From: an uncultured eubacterium 1-6
GTDB lineage: Bacteria > Bacillota > Clostridia > Lachnospirales > Lachnospiraceae
NCBI GenBank assembly: GCA_903789595.1
Contig: CAIFEZ010000018.1
Location: 1-39,327 of the forward strand
Length of the DNA stretch: 39,327 nucleotides
Reading direction: 5' to 3'
The notes under the pieces were generated by a model. The model was not told the origin of the DNA, did no database searches, and was given only the letters and a program-made list of their open reading frames with translations. This document shows positions 34,682 through 39,327 of the stretch, piece after piece. Positions within the stretch are counted from its first letter, which is position 1, and the number at the start of each line of letters is the position of its first letter. The position numbers were made by a program, and so were the translations under genes.

Positions 34682-37600
34682 ATGAGAACATGGAGAAGCC
34701 TGTTCACGCAGACGATGCTGACGAGAGGAAAGGAATATTATCGCGCAGGAAAGGCAAAGAAGCTTTCCTGGGAGAGTGATCCCGAGAAGCGGGGCGGGGA
34801 TATTTATGAAGCCACCGTGCGGGGAACCAGGAACTACCATGTCGTCATTAAGGCATCCGCCGGTGTGATCCGTGAGATGTCCTGTACCTGTCCTTATGCC
34901 GCGGACGGCAGCCGGTGCAAGCATGAGGCCGCGGTGCTGCTGGCAATCGAGGATGAATACGAGAAGCTTCACGCGGATCCGGATGAGAAAGAGGCAGGGA
35001 AATCCGGATCGGGTACGGAAGCTGCTGCGAATGGCAGCGGCTCGAACAGCGGATCGGATGAAGGCAATGCGGGCAAAGGAGCGAACAGCTGGTTTGGTGA
35101 GGGCGGTATCTATGATATTCTGGACCGTGACGGAAAGGTTCTGGAAAGCGGAGGTTCTGGCTTCGGAAGCCGTGACGCCGGGAATCCTCTGGCGGATTTA
35201 AGAAAGCTGTGGGAGGAGACGGCGCAGGAACGGGAGGATGCCGCGGGCGAGGAAGATGCGGAGGGATATCATCCTGATGATTACCGCTATTTTCACCCGG
35301 AAGAATTCCGGACACATCTGAAGATTTCCGCCGCAGAGTGGAAAGAGGCGGAAGAACTGCTCCACCCGGAACCGGGGAGGAAAAGTGTTTTTTCCGGAAG
35401 AAGGGGCGGCAGAAGAGGCGGGAAAAAGCCGGACTTTAAGATCCTGGAATTTCACGTATCAACAGGCTATCTGCAGGATCAGATGAAGCAGACGGGGCCG
35501 ATGGTCGGACAGGCAATTCTCCGGTTCCGGAATGATTATGATAAAAGGGCGGTTCTGATGTTTGACCAGCACCGGATCATTTCCTCACAGTGCGAGGACT
35601 GGGACTGCTATTACGATAACGGTTATCCGATGGAGAATCCGACAAAGCTTTGTATCCATGAAATCGTGGCTCTCCTGATGCTGGAGGATTATCTGAAGGA
35701 CCACAATCTCGGAGACGCGTCCAGCTATGATGCCGAAAGCTTTCTGTCGGAGTTTTCCCATAGAGACATGCCCGGAGAAGCAGGAACGGAAAAGGACGGA
35801 AATATGGGAGACCGTCCGTCCGGTATGCTCACGATGGAGCCCCGCCTCGAGCTGGAGGACGGGATGCTTTCTGCCACCTTTTATATAGGTAAAGACAGGC
35901 TGTACAAAATAAAAAATCTCAGTGAATTTGTGAAGGCCATGCAGAACCGGGACCGCATGAAATTCGGAAGCAAAACAGAATTTCAGATGGGAGAGGAGTC
36001 CCTGAAGAGTGACGAGGACAGGGACTGGTTTCATTTCATCCGGGAAGCTCTGGAGAATCATCTGGAATCTCAGAGATATATGGAACTCAGGAGCAGCTAC
36101 GCGGACAGCTATACCTTTGATTATAAGGCAAATCTGCCGCTGATCGGGAGCTGGCTGGATCGTTTTGCCGATCTGATCGGCGCGCGTCCCTTTGAATTGT
36201 GGGATAAGCATCTGAGTGCAGGTGAGGGGAAAAAGACCGTACACCTGAGAGACAAGGATATCACGCCGACGATTGCAGTTGTTCCGACACCGGAGAAAGC
36301 GACGGAACCGGTGGACGGCGTTCGCGTGACCTGTGATCTTCCCCGGCTGATGAAAGGACTGGATCATCTGTATTATTATCAGGGACAGTACCTGAACCGT
36401 GTGACGCGGGAATCCTCAGAGCGCGTGGAGATGCTTCTGCGGAATACCGGGGGCAGGCTTGATCTTGTCATCGGCCGGAATTATCTCGGGACATTTTATC
36501 ACGATGTTCTGCCGAAGCTCCGGGATATCGCGGATATCCGCGAGGAGCATACCGAACGGCTGAAGGGGCTGATCCCGCCGAAGCCTGCCTTCACGGCGTA
36601 TCTCGATTATGAGAGGCCGCTCTTGATGTGTACGGCTGAGGCCGCATATGGAAAGGAGATCTATCCGATTGCGGATGCTATTGAGGCGCAGGCTGAGGAA
36701 AAAGAGCTCATCCCTGCCTATCGGGATGCGGGAGCGGAGCTGGCTTACTGCAATGAACTGGCCCGGTATTTTGACAGGTATGATCCGGCAGTCCATGTGC
36801 TGTATTCAGAAAAAGACGAGGACAGGCTCTTTCAGCTTCTGGATCACGGCATCGATGAGCTTCTGGATTACGGAGAGGTCCGCATGACGGAGCAGTTCCG
36901 GAATCTGGGCATCCGCCGCAGGCTCCCGATGAAGGTCGGCGTCAATGTGGGAAGCAATCTGCTGGACCTCACGGTTTCGTCTGAGGATCTGACGGAGGAT
37001 GAAATCTATCAGATTCTTTACATGTACCGCCGGAAGAAAAAATACGTCCGCCTCAAGGACGGCAGTTTTTTCAAGCTGGAGCAGAACGATACCGTTGATG
37101 AGCTGAATGAGATGCTCGAGGCACTTCAGATTCCGCTGAAGGAGTTTGTGAAGGGCAAGATGGAGCTTCCCGCTTACCGCGCCCTGTATCTCGACAAGAT
37201 GCTGGAGCAGACGGAGGATCTGTATGCGGTTCGCGACCGGAAGTTCAAGCAGTTGATCAAGGAATTCAAAACGGTGGAGGATTCCGATTTCGAGGTGCCG
37301 GATTCGCTGGCGAAAACGCTTCGGAAGTATCAGAAGGAAGGCTATCGCTGGCTTCGGATTCTGGACCGCTACGGTTTCGGAGGCATCCTCGCCGATGAGA
37401 TGGGACTGGGAAAAACGCTTCAGGTGATCACCGCTCTTCTGGCGACGAAGCTCGAATCAGAGCAGGAAGAGCTGAGCGCGGCGGAAACGGAAAGACTGAA
37501 GACGAGTCTGAAGAATTCGAGAACGGAAAAAACAGAAGAGCTTTCTTCGGCAGATCCGAAAGCGGAGAAAACAGCAGAGCTTCCTTCGGCAGATCCGAAA

Positions 37601-38923
37601 GCGAAGAAAACAGTAGTGCTTTCTTCGGCAGATCCGAAAGCGGAGAAAACAGCAGAGCTCGATTCAACAGAGCCGGAACTGCCGGGCGTCAGTCTGATCA
37701 TCAGCCCCGCCTCTCTCATCTACAACTGGGAGGAGGAACTGCACCGGTTCGCGCCGGAGCTTAAGACACTGGTGGTGGCCGGCACCGCGGTAGAGAGGAA
37801 AAGCATGCTTGCGGATTATCGGGACTATGATGTTCTCGTCACCTCCTACGATCTGCTGAAGCGGGATATCGCGTCATATGACGGAATGAGTTTCCGATAC
37901 GAGGTGATCGATGAGGCACAGTACATCAAGAATCCGGGAACGGCAGCCGCAAAGGCCGTGAAACTGATTCGCGCAAAGACCAGATATGCGCTGACCGGAA
38001 CGCCGATTGAAAATCGGCTGTCCGAGCTCTGGTCAATTTTTGATTATCTGATGCCCGGTTTCCTGTATCGGTATGAGGAATTCCATTCAACCTTCGAACA
38101 GCCGATTGTAAACGGAGATGAGAAGGCGGGAGAGCAGCTCAAGCGGATGGTGGCTCCGTTTATTCTGCGCCGCCTCAAGAAGGACGTGCTGAAGGATCTT
38201 CCGGATAAGCTGGAGGAGATCCGCTACGTGCAGATGGGGAAGGAACAGCAGAAGATTTATGACGCTGAGGTTCTCCGGATGAAGAAAGATCTGTCAAAGC
38301 AGACGGATGAGGATTTCCGAAAGGGAAAACTGCAGATTCTGGCGGCTATTACAAGAATCCGGCAGATCTGTTGCGATCCGTCGCTCTGCTGTGAAGGCTA
38401 TCGGGGAGAATCCGCCAAGAAAGAGGCGGTGATGGATCTGATTCATACGCTGATCGATGAAGGCCACAGGGCGCTTCTGTTCTCGCAGTTTACCTCGATG
38501 CTGGGTCTGATCCGGGAAGAGCTTGTTCGTGAGAAGATTCCGTTCTATGAAATCACCGGCGCTACCCGGAAAGAGGAGCGGACGAGGCTTGTGCGGGAGT
38601 TTAATGAGAATCCGGAGGTGCCGGTTTTCCTCATCTCGCTGAAGGCGGGAGGTACCGGCCTGAATCTGACCGGGGCAGATGTCGTGATTCACTATGATCC
38701 GTGGTGGAACACCTCGGCGGAGGATCAGGCGACTGACCGCGCGCACAGGATCGGTCAGAAGCGGGTAGTCACCGTGTACAAGATGATCATCCGCAACTCG
38801 ATCGAGGACAGAATTCTGGAAATGCAGGCGATGAAGCGGGACCTGGCGGACCAGATCCTGAACGGAGACGCCCTCTCCAGCAGCACGATCACCAGAGAAG
38901 ACCTGATGCAGATCCTTTCCTGA
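34682..38923 (+). CDS. SWIM zinc finger SNF2-family helicase
   Basis: 1413 aa. The SWIM motif CTC-x8-CKH (Cys68, Cys70, Cys79, His81) lies in the N-terminal domain, followed by a long Gly/Ser/Glu linker and an unrecognised middle region typical of bacterial SNF2 proteins. Helicase motifs: I ADEMGLGKT (904-912), II DEAQ (1077-1080), LTGTPIENRLSELWSIFDYL, then SQFTSML, SLKAGGTGLNLTGAD and DRAHRIGQ. Between motif I and Ia (IISPASLIYNWEEEL) an insertion of about 80 residues carries four 13-residue repeats. Likely an ATP-driven nucleic-acid translocase acting on protein-DNA complexes; the specific role is unknown. ATG 34682 has no strong upstream site (GGAGT-like). Confidence 0.93.
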   Translation: MRTWRSLFTQTMLTRGKEYYRAGKAKKLSWESDPEKRGGDIYEATVRGTRNYHVVIKASAGVIREMSCTCPYAADGSRCKHEAAVLLAIEDEYEKLHADPDEKEAGKSGSGTEAAANGSGSNSGSDEGNAGKGANSWFGEGGIYDILDRDGKVLESGGSGFGSRDAGNPLADLRKLWEETAQEREDAAGEEDAEGYHPDDYRYFHPEEFRTHLKISAAEWKEAEELLHPEPGRKSVFSGRRGGRRGGKKPDFKILEFHVSTGYLQDQMKQTGPMVGQAILRFRNDYDKRAVLMFDQHRIISSQCEDWDCYYDNGYPMENPTKLCIHEIVALLMLEDYLKDHNLGDASSYDAESFLSEFSHRDMPGEAGTEKDGNMGDRPSGMLTMEPRLELEDGMLSATFYIGKDRLYKIKNLSEFVKAMQNRDRMKFGSKTEFQMGEESLKSDEDRDWFHFIREALENHLESQRYMELRSSYADSYTFDYKANLPLIGSWLDRFADLIGARPFELWDKHLSAGEGKKTVHLRDKDITPTIAVVPTPEKATEPVDGVRVTCDLPRLMKGLDHLYYYQGQYLNRVTRESSERVEMLLRNTGGRLDLVIGRNYLGTFYHDVLPKLRDIADIREEHTERLKGLIPPKPAFTAYLDYERPLLMCTAEAAYGKEIYPIADAIEAQAEEKELIPAYRDAGAELAYCNELARYFDRYDPAVHVLYSEKDEDRLFQLLDHGIDELLDYGEVRMTEQFRNLGIRRRLPMKVGVNVGSNLLDLTVSSEDLTEDEIYQILYMYRRKKKYVRLKDGSFFKLEQNDTVDELNEMLEALQIPLKEFVKGKMELPAYRALYLDKMLEQTEDLYAVRDRKFKQLIKEFKTVEDSDFEVPDSLAKTLRKYQKEGYRWLRILDRYGFGGILADEMGLGKTLQVITALLATKLESEQEELSAAETERLKTSLKNSRTEKTEELSSADPKAEKTAELPSADPKAKKTVVLSSADPKAEKTAELDSTEPELPGVSLIISPASLIYNWEEELHRFAPELKTLVVAGTAVERKSMLADYRDYDVLVTSYDLLKRDIASYDGMSFRYEVIDEAQYIKNPGTAAAKAVKLIRAKTRYALTGTPIENRLSELWSIFDYLMPGFLYRYEEFHSTFEQPIVNGDEKAGEQLKRMVAPFILRRLKKDVLKDLPDKLEEIRYVQMGKEQQKIYDAEVLRMKKDLSKQTDEDFRKGKLQILAAITRIRQICCDPSLCCEGYRGESAKKEAVMDLIHTLIDEGHRALLFSQFTSMLGLIREELVREKIPFYEITGATRKEERTRLVREFNENPEVPVFLISLKAGGTGLNLTGADVVIHYDPWWNTSAEDQATDRAHRIGQKRVVTVYKMIIRNSIEDRILEMQAMKRDLADQILNGDALSSSTITREDLMQILS
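37528..37680. repeat. 39-bp in-frame tandem array in the helicase gene
   Basis: Four units encode EKTAELPSADPKA and variants, lying between helicase motifs I and Ia. The insertion is where SNF2 proteins normally have a short loop. Confidence 0.9.
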
Positions 38924-38977
38924 GATCATCGCTTACCCAGAAAACATGCACGATGAAAATACCATATACTTTCACAT

Positions 38978-39070
38978 GGTCATTGCTTCCGCAAGGTCAT
39001 TGCTTCCGCAAGGTCATTGCTTCCGCATGGTTATTGCTTCCGTATGGTCATTGATTTCGTATGGTTATAG
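38978..39070. repeat. 17-bp tandem array
   Basis: GGTCATTGCTTCCGCAA recurs at 38978, 38995, 39012, 39029, 39046 and partly 39063, an exact 17-bp period, after the helicase gene. Confidence 0.92.
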
Positions 39071-39085
39071 ATAATTGAAAAGAAG

Positions 39086-39327
39086 GGGATGTCGCATTTG
39101 TGGTGTGACATCCCCTCTGCCGGATATGCCGCATTTGTAGTGTGACATCCCATCTGCCGGATATGCCGTACAATTACCGGCCAGACAATCCGCTGTCATT
39201 TCTAATGGTACACCGGGTTCTGCTATTACCATCCATCTGCCATACCCTAAAACTTGATGGTAAGTACGCCAGACAAATACCATCAAAAGCAGCCCGCAGC
39301 CATGTCAGATGGTATTTCGGCCGGTGT
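39086..39327. repeat. Repetitive, non-coding end of the window
   Basis: GCATTTGTNGTGTGACATCC followed by CTGCCGGATATGCC occurs twice, 36 bp apart (about 39094 and 39130). Further on, TTGATGGTA (39254-39262) is the exact complement of TACCATCAA (39278-39286), and more TACCATC/GATGGTA copies lie at 39226 and 39309. No gene is supported here. Confidence 0.65.

Noticed and set aside
39065-39286. Minus-strand frame of 73 codons at the window end
   Set aside because: It lies over direct repeats and has no ribosome binding site or recognisable domain.

Overview
The window looks like a piece of a Gram-positive Clostridia chromosome, most probably a gut Lachnospiraceae. The grounds are a moderate GC content, strong AGGAGG-type ribosome binding sites, a surface protein ending in a KTGD-type sorting tail, lipoprotein signals, an OpuC-type ABC transporter, a hybrid cluster protein with a divergent Crp/Fnr regulator, and an SPFH protein followed by an Arc-like ribbon-helix-helix protein. 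I saw no rRNA, tRNA, phage, transposase or CRISPR.

Layout. 1-2819: the 3' part of a cell-wall-anchored SpaA-type protein, then a membrane protein with a degenerate GGDEF domain overlapping a protein that joins a sigma-70 region-2-like domain to a membrane anchor and an outside domain. 2953-9397: signal peptidase I, a transglutaminase-like lipoprotein, and a compact type II secretion/type IV pilus-like operon (GspF/PilC, four small pilin-like or accessory membrane proteins, PilT ATPase). 9632-11978: two G3E (CobW-type) GTPases, one very His-rich, the other with a YcgQ/DUF1980-like C-terminus. 12442-19278: housekeeping genes pth, mfd, a SurA/PrsA-like foldase lipoprotein and lgt. 19409-20746: a Fic protein and a small membrane protein. 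20764-24189, minus strand: osmoprotectant ABC transporter. 24398-26877, minus strand: O-acetylhomoserine sulfhydrylase and an iron-sulfur protein. 27163-30488: a C_GCAxxG_C_C protein, a fragment of an ABC ATPase, a Crp/Fnr regulator and divergent hcp. 30489-34486: a flavin disulfide oxidoreductase, an SPFH protein and its RHH partner, bracketed by two inverted copies of a 96-bp hairpin element, with an eroded second RHH copy. 34682-38923: a SWIM-SNF2 helicase.

The most striking property is not a single gene. Many spacers contain short tandem arrays (units 15-43 bp, 2-6 copies), each with a different unit, and several genes carry in-frame tandem arrays in tails or loops. Some arrays duplicate the end of the upstream gene including its stop codon. 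Other points for a second look are a dispersed structured repeat with a GTAAATCCTTGCC-like core, the membrane-tethered sigma-like protein, the PilT-only pilus operon, and tandem TGATATCA sites before the SPFH/RHH genes. All family assignments come from reading motifs by eye; no database search was run.
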